From: Pontibacter silvestris
GTDB lineage: Bacteria; Bacteroidota; Bacteroidia; Cytophagales; Hymenobacteraceae
Assembly (NCBI RefSeq): GCF_020907275.1
Contig: NZ_JAJJWI010000010.1
Span: forward strand, 1 to 64,000
Direction of reading: 5' to 3'
DNA: 64,000 nucleotides
The translations under genes were made by a program, and so were the position numbers. Shown piece after piece: positions 26,565 through 35,718 of this stretch. A model generated the notes under the pieces. That model saw only the letters and a list, made by a program, of their open reading frames with translations, was not told the origin of the DNA and did no database searches. Every line of letters starts with the position of its first letter. Positions within the stretch are counted from its first letter, which is position 1.

Positions 26565-27017
26565 TTATTCTTCTTCTCCATTCAGAGCATCAAAAATCTG
26601 TTGTTTAAAGTCTTTCAGGTTGTCGTACCGGGTCAGGTCTATGGGTTTGCCTTTTGCTTCTAACTGTTCTGCTATAGCCAAGGCTACTTCTAGTGGCTCC
26701 ACTTCTCTGCCCAATAGGTCTGCATTCCAGTCCGGGCCAAGAAGAAGACTATCGGCATACATGCCTACGCACCAGTTTTCCAGAAACTCTACCAAGCTAA
26801 TAGATTCTGTTTCGTAGTCAGCCCAGTCATCTTCAGCACATGCCGCAGCGCCAGCCTCCTCAGACCAGAATAAAATAACTTCTGTTTCTTCATACTCATT
26901 AGAGTTAGAAGTTGCCCAGGCATCGTCTTGGGATAGACCCCACACAATGCCAGAATCAACAACTCGCTCTATAAATGTCTGATACTTGTCCTCGTTTGCT
27001 GTTGTTTTCTGCTGCAT
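26565..27017 (-). CDS. DUF2750 domain protein
   Basis: 150 residues, acidic, cytosolic. The DUF2750 pattern is present: IERVVDSGIVWGL, FWSEEAGAAACAEDDW, ISLVEFLENWCVGM, and GPDWN. The family is small and of unknown function. It sits alone 76 bases downstream of the YggS gene. Confidence 0.8.
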   Translation of the reverse strand: MQQKTTANEDKYQTFIERVVDSGIVWGLSQDDAWATSNSNEYEETEVILFWSEEAGAAACAEDDWADYETESISLVEFLENWCVGMYADSLLLGPDWNADLLGREVEPLEVALAIAEQLEAKGKPIDLTRYDNLKDFKQQIFDALNGEEE

Positions 27018-27093
27018 TGTTTCAATAGTTTTTATAGGTTATAAATATGGTACGAATTCCATAAAATGACGATTGCAAAATCATCTTTCTGCT

Positions 27094-27777
27094 TTATTTG
27101 CTGTAGTCACGGGCTCCGAAAATGCCGCTGCCAACTCTAATCATGGTGCTTCCTTCCTCAATGGCTAGTTCCCAATCTGATGTCATGCCCATGGATATTT
27201 CCTGAAAATCAGGATTGGCAAAAAAGAATGTCTCTTTTAGTTGTTCAAAACACTCCCGTAGGTAGCGAAACTCCTTGCGAAGTTTATTGATGTCTTCTGT
27301 GTTTGTCGCAATTCCCATTACGCCAGTAATTCGGATGTAGTTCATATTACGGTACTCTTCAGACTGAAGCAACGCTACAGCCTCGTCGTATGACATACCG
27401 AATTTGGTATCCTCATCAGCAATAGAAATCTGTAGCATGCAGTTGATAGGAGAGGTACGGTTCAGTTGCTCTGAACGCTTATTTATCTCTTTCAGAAGTT
27501 TCAGGCTGTCTACTGACTGAATGGTGTCTACAAAAGGGGCTATATACTTTACTTTATTTGTTTGCAGGTGACCGATTAAGTGCCAGTTTATATCATGAGG
27601 GAGGTGTTCATACTTCTCCATGAGTTCCTGTACTTTATTCTCTCCGAACAGGCGCTGACCAGCTTCATAAGCTTCTTTTATGTTCTCTACAGGATGCGTT
27701 TTGGAAACAGCCACCAGGCGGCAGTCAGTGGCTTTGAGCTTTTCGTCGAAGTAGCGGATGTTGTTCGATATAGACAT
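27094..27777 (-). CDS. YggS-family PLP homeostasis protein
   Basis: 227 residues. The PLP-binding lysine is Lys26 in LVAVSKTHP; the other marks are FGENKVQE, WHLIGHLQTNK, and the phosphate-binding SMGMTSDWELAIEEGSTMIRVGSGIFG. The family (PLPHP/PROSC) buffers free PLP and keeps amino acid and vitamin B6 pools in balance; it has no known catalytic reaction. Confidence 0.94.
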   Translation of the reverse strand: MSISNNIRYFDEKLKATDCRLVAVSKTHPVENIKEAYEAGQRLFGENKVQELMEKYEHLPHDINWHLIGHLQTNKVKYIAPFVDTIQSVDSLKLLKEINKRSEQLNRTSPINCMLQISIADEDTKFGMSYDEAVALLQSEEYRNMNYIRITGVMGIATNTEDINKLRKEFRYLRECFEQLKETFFFANPDFQEISMGMTSDWELAIEEGSTMIRVGSGIFGARDYSK

Positions 27778-27879
27778 TATGAATTATTCTTCTTTTGATT
27801 ATCAGCTTAATTTAAAATATTTTAGAACCATTTCTTACTGCTGAACTGGTTTTCCTTACAAACATATAGAAGTATTCCA

Positions 27880-28929
27880 TTAGTCTTCCAGCACATTGGT
27901 TATAAAAGTATTTTTCAGGAACATCCAGATTAAGAGCAGAAAAATAGCCCATTTCAAGTATACCTGGTAATAGTCGCGGGTGTCGCGGAAGCGCTTTTCT
28001 GTGATTTCGGTTCTCTCTAATTTATTAATGTTCTGGAAAACAGCCTGTAAGGCATCTCTGGTATCGGCCCGGTAAAAGTTTCCTGTGCCAATATTAGCTA
28101 TTTCACGCAGGCTACTCTCATCAAGGTTAGTCTCGACTAGTATTGTTTTACCTGTTTCATCAGTGTAAGGTACCTGCCCGTCTTTACCGATACCAATGGT
28201 ATAAAGTTTTATGTTATAGCCATAGGCTAAACGGGCAGCCATTACAGGATCCAGATTACCGGCTGTGTTTTCTCCGTCGCTGATAAGTATGATAACTTTG
28301 CTTTTTGCCTTAGAGTCTCGCATGCGGTTTATGCCTACGGCCAATGCACTGCCTATGGCTGTTCCGTCGTTAGGTATCATTCCAAACTCTATAGAGTTTA
28401 TGCTTTCGCGCAATAGCTTGTAATCAGTAGTGAGGGGAGCCAGAGAGTAAGCATCCCCTGCAAAAATAACTAAGCCAATTCTATCCTGTACACGGCCTTT
28501 GATAAAGTCTTTAGCAACTTCTTTAGCAACATGCAGGCGGTTTGGCTTAAAATCCTGCAGCTCCATGGAACTCGAAACGTCCAACACCAGCATAATATCT
28601 ATTCCTTCTGCTGTTTGTTCCACCTGTTCGTTTACCCGCTGTGGCCTTGCCAGTGCTACAAGAATCAGCATTATAAAGAGAATGAAAATTACGTTGGGTA
28701 TATGACGAAACAGGCTGCTCCACTGAAACCTTATGCTACCCTCAAACATGGCCACATTTAGCTTGTTACGGGAGTTAAGGGTAAACAGAAACTTAAGCAG
28801 AAATAGCAGTGGTGCGACCGGTAAGGCATACAGCACCAAGGGGTAGACCCAGTCAAAGGACATCAGGGTGCTATAGCTAAACCACTCCAGGTTCAGCCAG
28901 TCCCACATGCCATCACTTATTTTTAGCAT
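27880..28929 (-). CDS. vWA-domain membrane protein (BatA-like)
   Basis: 349 residues. Two membrane helices near the N-terminus (about 30-50, 75-95) and one at the C-terminus (about 325-342) frame a von Willebrand A domain on the periplasmic or cytoplasmic face. The MIDAS motif DVSSSMEL and TDYKLL/DGTAIGSA, ISDGENTAGN show an intact metal site. It is last in a three-gene operon after DUF58 and a BatD/DUF4381-like protein and overlaps the latter by 17 bases. The Bat/Moc operons are linked to aerotolerance, virulence and envelope stress. An ATG at 28908 is an alternative start. Confidence 0.9.
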   Translation of the reverse strand: MLKISDGMWDWLNLEWFSYSTLMSFDWVYPLVLYALPVAPLLFLLKFLFTLNSRNKLNVAMFEGSIRFQWSSLFRHIPNVIFILFIMLILVALARPQRVNEQVEQTAEGIDIMLVLDVSSSMELQDFKPNRLHVAKEVAKDFIKGRVQDRIGLVIFAGDAYSLAPLTTDYKLLRESINSIEFGMIPNDGTAIGSALAVGINRMRDSKAKSKVIILISDGENTAGNLDPVMAARLAYGYNIKLYTIGIGKDGQVPYTDETGKTILVETNLDESSLREIANIGTGNFYRADTRDALQAVFQNINKLERTEITEKRFRDTRDYYQVYLKWAIFLLLIWMFLKNTFITNVLED

Positions 28930-29824
28930 TTTTTGTTAACTCACGATGCGTTTTATAACGGCGTTTGGCAAAGCGGCGCAACATGCTCAGGGCTTTTCTT
29001 GTTTCAGGGTCTGTTTCTGAGAGCAGGTTGCCATATATGGCCCTGTCACAAAGCCTAAGAGAGGTATTTACCTCTTCGTCGTCGTTATAGTATTCTACAA
29101 TTTCTTTAGTGGTGAAGGAGTTAATGGCGCTTCGCTCCAGCCTTGTCAGATAGTTTTTCCAGAGCGCTACGGCTTTCTCCATACTCTGTGCTGAACCTGA
29201 TTTTACAAAACGGTCTACATGAGAAGCATAGCGGGAGACAAAGTACAGGTGGTCCTTACGCAGCCGGTATAAATTGTATTTGATCCGGATGGCCTGCCCG
29301 AAAATAAACCATATCAGGGCCAGGAAAGCCAGACCAGCCACTATCCATAGTAAGAGGTAAGGCCAGTTAAAGCGCTCTTCTACCTGTACTAAACCTGTTT
29401 GAGCTTTTACTAAAAGCGGCTCCTGCACATTGCTTACCAACTGATGTAGTATTATTCGGTTTGTGTCTGAGGAAACCGTTAATGTATCTTGCTGCTGCAG
29501 CACATACACAGGAACAGATAAAAACTGCACTGCCTGCGTTTCAAATGTTCTTAAAATATAAACAGCGCTATCGGTACTAATGCCTGCCTTGGTAACAGTA
29601 GGATAGAAGTATTTGCTTACCAGTTCGAAAGGAGCAAAGCTGTAGTTGGAGTCTGGTAAAATAACCTCCTGTGCAGCCGGGTGATGATGCACCAATCTAT
29701 ACTCTATCAGTTCCCCCAGTTTAACGGAGTCTTTGCCAAAGTTTCCTAAAGGTTTAAGTACCTGTTGCCCCGATGCCATCCACGGCAGGAAGCACAAAAC
29801 GATGAACAGGATATAATTACGCAC
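28913..29824 (-). CDS. Membrane protein of the DUF58-vWA operon (BatD/DUF4381-like)
   Basis: 303 residues. A signal peptide (ending ASGQ), a beta-rich extracytoplasmic domain of about 150 residues (SVKLGELIEYRLVHH, VSVPVYVLQQQD-like strand), one membrane helix (about 172-194), and a helical cytoplasmic tail rich in Arg/Lys with RLERSAINSFTTKEI. The tail resembles the DUF4381 proteins that sit between DUF58 and vWA genes. It overlaps both neighbours, by 8 and 17 bases, so all three are co-translated and probably form one complex. Confidence 0.75.
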   Translation of the reverse strand: MRNYILFIVLCFLPWMASGQQVLKPLGNFGKDSVKLGELIEYRLVHHHPAAQEVILPDSNYSFAPFELVSKYFYPTVTKAGISTDSAVYILRTFETQAVQFLSVPVYVLQQQDTLTVSSDTNRIILHQLVSNVQEPLLVKAQTGLVQVEERFNWPYLLLWIVAGLAFLALIWFIFGQAIRIKYNLYRLRKDHLYFVSRYASHVDRFVKSGSAQSMEKAVALWKNYLTRLERSAINSFTTKEIVEYYNDDEEVNTSLRLCDRAIYGNLLSETDPETRKALSMLRRFAKRRYKTHRELTKNAKNK

Positions 29825-30698
29825 TCTTTTTAGTTGTCTTGTTGCGAAGCCTGAACAGGTTTACCAGTTGCAGTACATAGTCTTCATTTGTTTGTATAGC
29901 CAAGTAGTTAGCTTGGTATTTCTGGCAGATGCGAACGACCTTTTCCTGGTTCTCTGAATACTGCGCAAAATACTTTTTCTGAAACTCCTCGCCAGAGGTG
30001 TTGAGCCAGATCGTTTTGCCGGTTTCTTTGTCCAATACCGGCACGATGCCTAAGCCAGGCAGCTTTCGCTCCCGCATATCAAGCAGTTGAATTACAATAA
30101 GGTCATGCCGCTTGGCAAGTGTAGACAGTTCCTTTTCATAATTCACATCAATAAAGTCTGAGATCAACAGTATAATGCTTCGCCTTTTGATAATATCCAG
30201 GGTCAGCTTTATACCAGAAGCGAGATTTGTTTTACTGGACTTAGGCTCTAATTCGTTCAGCGCTTTTATAATTGTATAAGCCTGTTCAATGCCTTTAGAA
30301 GGCTTTATGTATTTTTCCTTTTGATCGGAGAAACAGACAATGCCAATTTGGCTTTGCTGCCTAGCTGCTGATAATGCCAGCACGCCACAAATCTCTTTGC
30401 CTACATCTAATTTTTGCTGCTTACCTGTGCCGATAGTCTGGGAACCGCTTACATCTAGCATCAGAAATACCGACTGCTCTTTTTCCTCTCGATAGGTTTT
30501 AACAAATGTACCATGTCCTTTGGCCGATACGTTCCAGTCTATAGAACGCACATCATCGCCATACTGGTATGCACGTACATCATCAAACTCCAGCCCTGTA
30601 CCTTTAAACACAGAGTGGAAGTCGCCCTGCATTTGCGAGGTAACAGCTTTTCTAATTCTTATCTCGTACTTTCGCAGCTTTTGAACAAGCTCTTTCAT
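29817..30698 (-). CDS. DUF58 protein
   Basis: 293 residues, cytosolic. The DUF58 core motif DDVRAYQYGDDVRSIDWN appears near residues 38-55, followed by a vWA-like domain with DVSGSQTIG (MIDAS-like). It is the first gene of the operon. In other Bacteroidetes a MoxR AAA ATPase lies directly upstream; here the upstream gene is on the other strand and no moxR is in the window. Confidence 0.92.
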   Translation of the reverse strand: MKELVQKLRKYEIRIRKAVTSQMQGDFHSVFKGTGLEFDDVRAYQYGDDVRSIDWNVSAKGHGTFVKTYREEKEQSVFLMLDVSGSQTIGTGKQQKLDVGKEICGVLALSAARQQSQIGIVCFSDQKEKYIKPSKGIEQAYTIIKALNELEPKSSKTNLASGIKLTLDIIKRRSIILLISDFIDVNYEKELSTLAKRHDLIVIQLLDMRERKLPGLGIVPVLDKETGKTIWLNTSGEEFQKKYFAQYSENQEKVVRICQKYQANYLAIQTNEDYVLQLVNLFRLRNKTTKKSA

Positions 30699-30705
30699 AC
30701 CTTTG
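30698..30705 (+). promoter_or_regulatory. Candidate -7 box of the DUF4296 gene
   Basis: TACCTTTG, an exact match, 51 bases before the GTG at 30757. It overlaps the start codon of the divergent DUF58 gene. The -33 side is weak (TTG only 14 bases upstream). Confidence 0.4.
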
Positions 30706-30756
30706 TGCCGTAGCGTCAGATTTTAAAATTATTACTTATTCCTGTATTTTACATCC

Positions 30757-31149
30757 GTGAAAAGACTTTTCTATATACTTTTTTGCCTTTTATGCTGGGG
30801 CTGCAAAAACCAGAGCGATGAAATGCCTGAAAATATGGTGCCAAGGGAGAAAATGGTGCAAATTTTAGCTGATGTGCATACCCGCGAAGCTCAGATTGAG
30901 CGTGCCGTTGTTTACCCTGACACTGCCCTAATGATATTTAACCGTGAGGAGAAACAGATTCTGGCTAAGTATGATGTCTCAGAGCAGCAGTTTAAAGAAA
31001 GTTATAGCTATTACCTAGACCATGCCGAGGCTATGGATAAACTTTACGAAACAATAGTCGATACACTTGGCGTGAGAGAGACAAAGATAAAGGCAGCTAA
31101 TGGCAATACTGACCCGGAGGAAAATCCTGAAGTAGTTCCTGCGCAGTAA
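30757..31149 (+). CDS. DUF4296 lipoprotein
   Basis: 130 residues, GTG start. Lipobox CWGC at residues 13-16 after a short hydrophobic segment. The body fits DUF4296: MVPREKMVQILADVHTREAQ, FNREEKQILAKYDVSEQQFKESYSYY, LYETIVDTL. These small helical lipoproteins are common in Bacteroidetes and have no known function. A Glu/Pro-rich tail ends the protein. The gene is alone. Confidence 0.85.
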   Translation: MKRLFYILFCLLCWGCKNQSDEMPENMVPREKMVQILADVHTREAQIERAVVYPDTALMIFNREEKQILAKYDVSEQQFKESYSYYLDHAEAMDKLYETIVDTLGVRETKIKAANGNTDPEENPEVVPAQ

Positions 31150-31426
31150 GGAGCTTGGAAAAGGAGGCAGTAACGCTTCGTTTACTAAGCTTCTATCTAA
31201 GCTAGCATGTAAAAACATAGAGTGAAAACATTTTTCCTGCTAATTAACCGAAAGCCTTTTGCCTTGGCGGAAGAGCCTAACTTTTCTCCCTGCTGAGAAT
31301 AATAAGTAAAGGGAACAGAACACAGCGCACTGCAGAATAAAAGGTCCTTTACCCTGGTGAAATAGGTAATTTGCAAAATAATAGGTAAATAGGGTTTGAG
31401 GAACGGCAGCTTAGAAAAAAGTAAGT

Positions 31427-31783
31427 TTAAATCAATTTACTGCCATTGGGGACTTTAGCAGCAGGTTGAGCCAGTACAATATTCTTATTCTCATCTTCAA
31501 AACCCGTCACTAGTATCTCTGACATAAAATTGCCAATCTGCTTCTTGCCAAGATTCGTGACACAAAGCACCTGCCTGCCTACCAGTTCTTCTTTGGAGTA
31601 TAGCTTTGTAACTTGGGCACTTGTTTTCTTCAGGCCTAAAGGCCCCAGGTCAACCAGCAGCTTATAAGCTGGGCGACGAGCTTCCGGAAAATCATTGGCT
31701 TCTACAATGGTGCCTACACGTATGTCTGTCTGCTCAAACTGATGCCAAGTAATAGTTTCCATCGTTTCTTCTGGTGCGTACAT
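31427..31783 (-). CDS. CsaA-like tRNA-binding domain protein
   Basis: 118 residues from the ATG at 31783; the ATG at 31762 (METITWHQFEQ) is also likely, giving 111. It is a single OB-fold domain of the EMAP/Trbp111 type: TDIRVGTIVEANDFPEARRPAYKL, GLKKTSAQVTKLY, VGRQVLCVTNLG, and the final QPAAKVPNGSKL. CsaA-like proteins bind tRNA structure and act as chaperones in Bacillus. The role here is inference from family. Confidence 0.9.
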   Translation of the reverse strand: MYAPEETMETITWHQFEQTDIRVGTIVEANDFPEARRPAYKLLVDLGPLGLKKTSAQVTKLYSKEELVGRQVLCVTNLGKKQIGNFMSEILVTGFEDENKNIVLAQPAAKVPNGSKLI

Positions 31784-31962
31784 AGTTTTATCCTGTTTGG
31801 GTTAGAACAGGAAAGTTAATAAATTTTATTAAATGATGAGCTTTAACATTGCCTGGACGTTAATGTTAAAGCTGTTTAGGTGTAAAATCAGCATTATTAG
31901 CGGGTAAGTTTTTATAGTATTGGAAATTATTTCTAAATTAAAAGAACATAAATTCCATTGTC

Positions 31963-33297
31963 ATGACAAAAGTCACCGATTCACCCGGATTAAAAAAAGT
32001 GCTGAAACCCATTCACCTGTGGGCAATTGCCGTAGGCCTGGTTATTTCGGGGGAGTATTTCGGTTGGAATTATGGGTGGGCAGTTTCAGGTACAGTTGGA
32101 TTTCTGGTGGCAACGTTGCTTATCACTGTAATGTATGTAACGTTCATCTTTAGCTTCACGGAACTTACATCTGCCATTCCGCATGCTGGTGGCCCTTTTG
32201 CTTACTCTTACCGCGCTTTTGGTCCTTTGGCAGGCTTTATCTCTGGCTATGCTACGTTAGTGGAGTTTCTGTTTGCACCACCTGCCATTGCCTTTGGCTT
32301 AGGAAGCTATGTGCATTTTCTTTATCCTGCTGTTCCTGTTTTATATACAGCCTTAGCATGCTATGTTCTCTTTATCGGGATAAACTCATTAGGTATCAAA
32401 GAGTCAGCCACGTTTTCTCTGGTGGTAACTCTACTGGCGGTGGCAGAGCTTTTACTTTTCATGGGTTTAGTGGCTCCTCATTTCAAAGCTGATAACTTTC
32501 TAGCTGATCCTATTCCATTTGGACTGCCGGGTGTTTTTGCAGCTTTACCATTTGCCATTTGGTTTTACCTGGCTATTGAGGGAGTGGCTATGGTAGCAGA
32601 AGAGGTAAAAGATCCAAAGCGTAATATTCCGAAGGGCTATATTTACGGGCTGCTCACTTTGGTGTTTCTGGCTTTAGGTGTGATGGTTTTAACTGGAGGC
32701 ATCACCAACTGGAAAGGGCTCAGTAGCATCGATTATCCTTTACCGGAAGCACTGGGTATTGCGTTAGGGAAGCAAAACAACTGGACAAAGTTTTTTGCCA
32801 GCATCGGTTTATTCGGCTTGATCGCTTCTTTTCATGGGTGCATCATAGGGTACTCCCGGCAAGTGTATGCACTGGCACGCAGCGGGTATTTGCCCGCCTT
32901 TCTGTCTAAAGTAAATGAAAGGTTCAGAACACCACATTGGGCTTTAGTTGCTGGCGGAGCGGTTGGATGCTTTGCTTTAGTCACGGGTACTACCGACCAG
33001 GTAATTATACTATCGGTATTAGGAGCAGTAGTGATGTATATAATGAGCCTGCTGAGCCTTTTTGTTCTGCGAAAAAAAGAGCCTCACCTGGAAAGGCCTT
33101 TCAAAGCACCGTTTTACCCTTGGTTTCCTGCCGTCGCTTTAGCTCTATCTCTGGTAAGCCTGGTGGCTATTATGTACTATAATGCCTTCCTGAGCGTAAT
33201 CTTCTTTTCAGGTCTGGTATTTACATTGAGTATTTACCTTGCATTGGGAAAACATCGGAAAAAGATATCAAACGACGTGTTATTAGAGAAGGTATGA
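31963..33297 (+). CDS. eat: Ethanolamine permease
   Basis: 444 residues, about 12 membrane helices, amino acid-polyamine-cation superfamily. The N-terminal LWAIAVGLVISGEYFGWNYGW and PHAGGPFAYSYRAFGP are close to the ethanolamine permease group. The neighbours eutB and eutC directly downstream support ethanolamine as the substrate. The gap to eutB is 84 bases, so the three are probably one operon. No microcompartment shell or B12 genes are present in the window. Confidence 0.88.
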   Translation: MTKVTDSPGLKKVLKPIHLWAIAVGLVISGEYFGWNYGWAVSGTVGFLVATLLITVMYVTFIFSFTELTSAIPHAGGPFAYSYRAFGPLAGFISGYATLVEFLFAPPAIAFGLGSYVHFLYPAVPVLYTALACYVLFIGINSLGIKESATFSLVVTLLAVAELLLFMGLVAPHFKADNFLADPIPFGLPGVFAALPFAIWFYLAIEGVAMVAEEVKDPKRNIPKGYIYGLLTLVFLALGVMVLTGGITNWKGLSSIDYPLPEALGIALGKQNNWTKFFASIGLFGLIASFHGCIIGYSRQVYALARSGYLPAFLSKVNERFRTPHWALVAGGAVGCFALVTGTTDQVIILSVLGAVVMYIMSLLSLFVLRKKEPHLERPFKAPFYPWFPAVALALSLVSLVAIMYYNAFLSVIFFSGLVFTLSIYLALGKHRKKISNDVLLEKV

Positions 33298-33381
33298 TAA
33301 GAATTTATACCAATGAGGAGCTTTCTCTTGCGTTCTTAAACAAAGAGTCTTTTATTCATCATCCTGATTCATTCTAATGAA

Positions 33382-34770
33382 ATGAGCTACAGGCAAATTA
33401 TCCGAAGTCACACTTACTGTTTTGATGACCTTAAAACTGTACTGGCCAAAGCTTCTCCTTTGCGTTCTGGTGATGTGCTGGCTGGCTTAGCTGCTGATAC
33501 TTATGAAGAACGCATAGCGGCGCAAATAACACTAGCGGATATTCCCCTGAAAAACTTTCTGAACGAAGCTGTTATTCCTTATGAATCAGATGAGGTAACA
33601 CGCCTTATTTTAGATACACATCATGCGGCTTCTTTTGATCCTATCAGCCACTTTACCGTAGGTCAGCTTCGGGATTGGCTCTTATCAGAAAGTGCAGATA
33701 CTCTGATTTTACAAAACTTGGCAGCAGGCATAACACCGGAAATGGCAGCTGCTGCCTCAAAACTGATGCGAAACCAGGAACTGATTGCTGTTGCCCGTAA
33801 ATGTGAGGTTGTTACGCGTTTTAGAAATACTATTGGCTTAAAAGGACATCTTTCTACCCGTTTACAACCTAACCACCCCGCTGACGATGCCCGTGGCATA
33901 GCAGCCAGTATTGTAGACGGCCTGCTGTATGGTAGCGGTGATGCTGTGATAGGCATTAATCCGGCTACTGATAACCCTGCTGTTGTTCGGAGTTCACTCG
34001 AAATGTTAGATGTGCTCCGGCAGCAGTATGATATCCCGACGCAGTCCTGTGTGCTCTGCCATGTGACAACTGCTTTACAATTAGTTAGCCAGAATGCTCC
34101 TGTTGACCTGACCTTTCAATCTATAGGAGGAACGGAAGCCACCAATGCTAGTTTCGGTATAAATCTGCCTTTACTGGAGGAGGCTTGGGAAGCTACTGTA
34201 GCCCTGAAACGTGGTACAGTTGGTAATAATGTAATGTACTTTGAAACAGGGCAGGGAAGTTCGCTTTCAGCAGGTGCCCACCATGGTGTGGATCAGCAGA
34301 CCTGCGAAGCCCGTGCTTATGCTGTAGCACGTAAATTTAAGCCACTGCTGGTAAACTCGGTTGTGGGGTTTATAGGGCCTGAGTATCTATACGATGGAAA
34401 ACAGATTATACGGGCTGCGCTCGAAGACCATTTCTGTGGTAAACTATTAGGCTTGCCTATGGGCATGGATGTCTGCTATACCAATCATGCCGAAGCTGAT
34501 CAGGATGATATGGACAACCTGTTGACGCTGTTGGGCGTGGCTGGCTGTAACTATATCATGGGAGTTCCCGGGGCTGACGACATCATGCTGAACTACCAGT
34601 CTACGTCTTTTCATGATGCTTTATATGTGCGAAGTGTATTAGGCTTACGACCTGCCCCTGAATTTGAAATGTGGCTGCAGCAGCAGGAGATTACAGACAA
34701 GGCAGGACAACTTTTGCCTTCCCGCAAGAATCACATGCTTTTGAAAGCAGTTAATACTTATAAAGCATAA
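33382..34770 (+). CDS. eutB: Ethanolamine ammonia-lyase large subunit
   Basis: 462 residues, full family length. With EutC it makes the adenosylcobalamin enzyme that splits ethanolamine into acetaldehyde and ammonia. Features include TRFRNTIGLKGHLSTRLQPNHP, INPATDNP, FQSIGGTEATNASFGIN, FETGQGSSLSAGAHHGVDQQT and GMDVCYTNHAEADQDD. All are strongly conserved EutB segments. It is 1 base from eutC (stop TAA, then GTG start), so the two are co-translated. Confidence 0.95.
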   Translation: MSYRQIIRSHTYCFDDLKTVLAKASPLRSGDVLAGLAADTYEERIAAQITLADIPLKNFLNEAVIPYESDEVTRLILDTHHAASFDPISHFTVGQLRDWLLSESADTLILQNLAAGITPEMAAAASKLMRNQELIAVARKCEVVTRFRNTIGLKGHLSTRLQPNHPADDARGIAASIVDGLLYGSGDAVIGINPATDNPAVVRSSLEMLDVLRQQYDIPTQSCVLCHVTTALQLVSQNAPVDLTFQSIGGTEATNASFGINLPLLEEAWEATVALKRGTVGNNVMYFETGQGSSLSAGAHHGVDQQTCEARAYAVARKFKPLLVNSVVGFIGPEYLYDGKQIIRAALEDHFCGKLLGLPMGMDVCYTNHAEADQDDMDNLLTLLGVAGCNYIMGVPGADDIMLNYQSTSFHDALYVRSVLGLRPAPEFEMWLQQQEITDKAGQLLPSRKNHMLLKAVNTYKA

Positions 34771-35559
34771 GTGCCAACATTTATGGAACATTTACCAAAA
34801 CTCGCAGACTTAGAAAATAGCAGTGCCGACCCGTGGAGTTCTTTGAAAGCATTTACTAGTGCCCGCATTGCCTTAGGCAGAACCGGAACAAGTGTGCCGC
34901 TGAAGGAATCGTTAGCTTTTAAACTGGCACATGCCCATGCCCGTGATGCCGTTTACTCAGTACTACAGCTGGAAAAAATTGCAAAAGAGCTTCAACTGCT
35001 AAATCTGCCTTTCATTTTAGTGCAGAGCCAGGCAAACAATCGGCAGGACTACCTCCAGCGACCGGATTTAGGAAGAAAACTAAACTTCTCATCACGGGAA
35101 CAACTAGCTACGCTTTCTGCAGATGAGTGCGATATTGCTATTATTATAGCTGATGGATTATCTGCCACTGCCATTAACGAGCATGCTATTCCTTTGCTAC
35201 ATTTTCTATTGCCTAAGTTACAACAAGCAGGCTTTACTTTAGCACCCGTTACGATAGTAGAGCGGGCCAGAGTTGCAGTTAGTGATGAAACAGGACAACT
35301 GTTGAAAGCCAAGCTTTCCCTGATTTTAATTGGAGAGCGGCCTGGCCTCAGTTCGCCAAACAGTTTGGGAGCTTATTTTACTTATGCCCCTAAACCAGGG
35401 CTTACCGACGAATCCCGGAACTGCATCTCCAATATTCGTCCGCATGGTTTGCCTTACGATTTGGCAGCCGATAAAATATTTTACCTTATTCAGGAAGCAT
35501 CAAGAAAGCAGCTAACGGGAGTCGCTCTTAAAGATGAAATGGATTTGCTGCAAGGGTAG
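34771..35559 (+). CDS. eutC: Ethanolamine ammonia-lyase small subunit
   Basis: 262 residues, GTG start directly after the eutB stop. It is the partner that helps bind adenosylcobalamin. Family features are TSARIALGRTGTSVPLKE, FKLAHAHARDAVYSVL, VQSQANNRQDYLQRPDLGR, IGERPGLSSPNSLGAYFTY and the end RNCISNIRPHGLPYD. The free-standing start suggests translational coupling with eutB. Confidence 0.95.
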   Translation: MPTFMEHLPKLADLENSSADPWSSLKAFTSARIALGRTGTSVPLKESLAFKLAHAHARDAVYSVLQLEKIAKELQLLNLPFILVQSQANNRQDYLQRPDLGRKLNFSSREQLATLSADECDIAIIIADGLSATAINEHAIPLLHFLLPKLQQAGFTLAPVTIVERARVAVSDETGQLLKAKLSLILIGERPGLSSPNSLGAYFTYAPKPGLTDESRNCISNIRPHGLPYDLAADKIFYLIQEASRKQLTGVALKDEMDLLQG

Positions 35560-35718
35560 AGTAATTGTAAAAAGGCATGTGGTTAGTCTTTGCTCCACCT
35601 AGAATATTTAAGCTATTGGCTAATGGGACAGTATAAAAGCTGATAGAGAGCTATGGTAGCAAAATTAAGGTAATTACATTAGCTTATCGCTATCAGAATT
35701 GAGAACCAAAATAATATT

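Noticed and set aside
31784..31962. Cobalamin riboswitch upstream of the ethanolamine genes
   Set aside because: No B12-box-like sequence or complex fold can be seen in the 179 bases.
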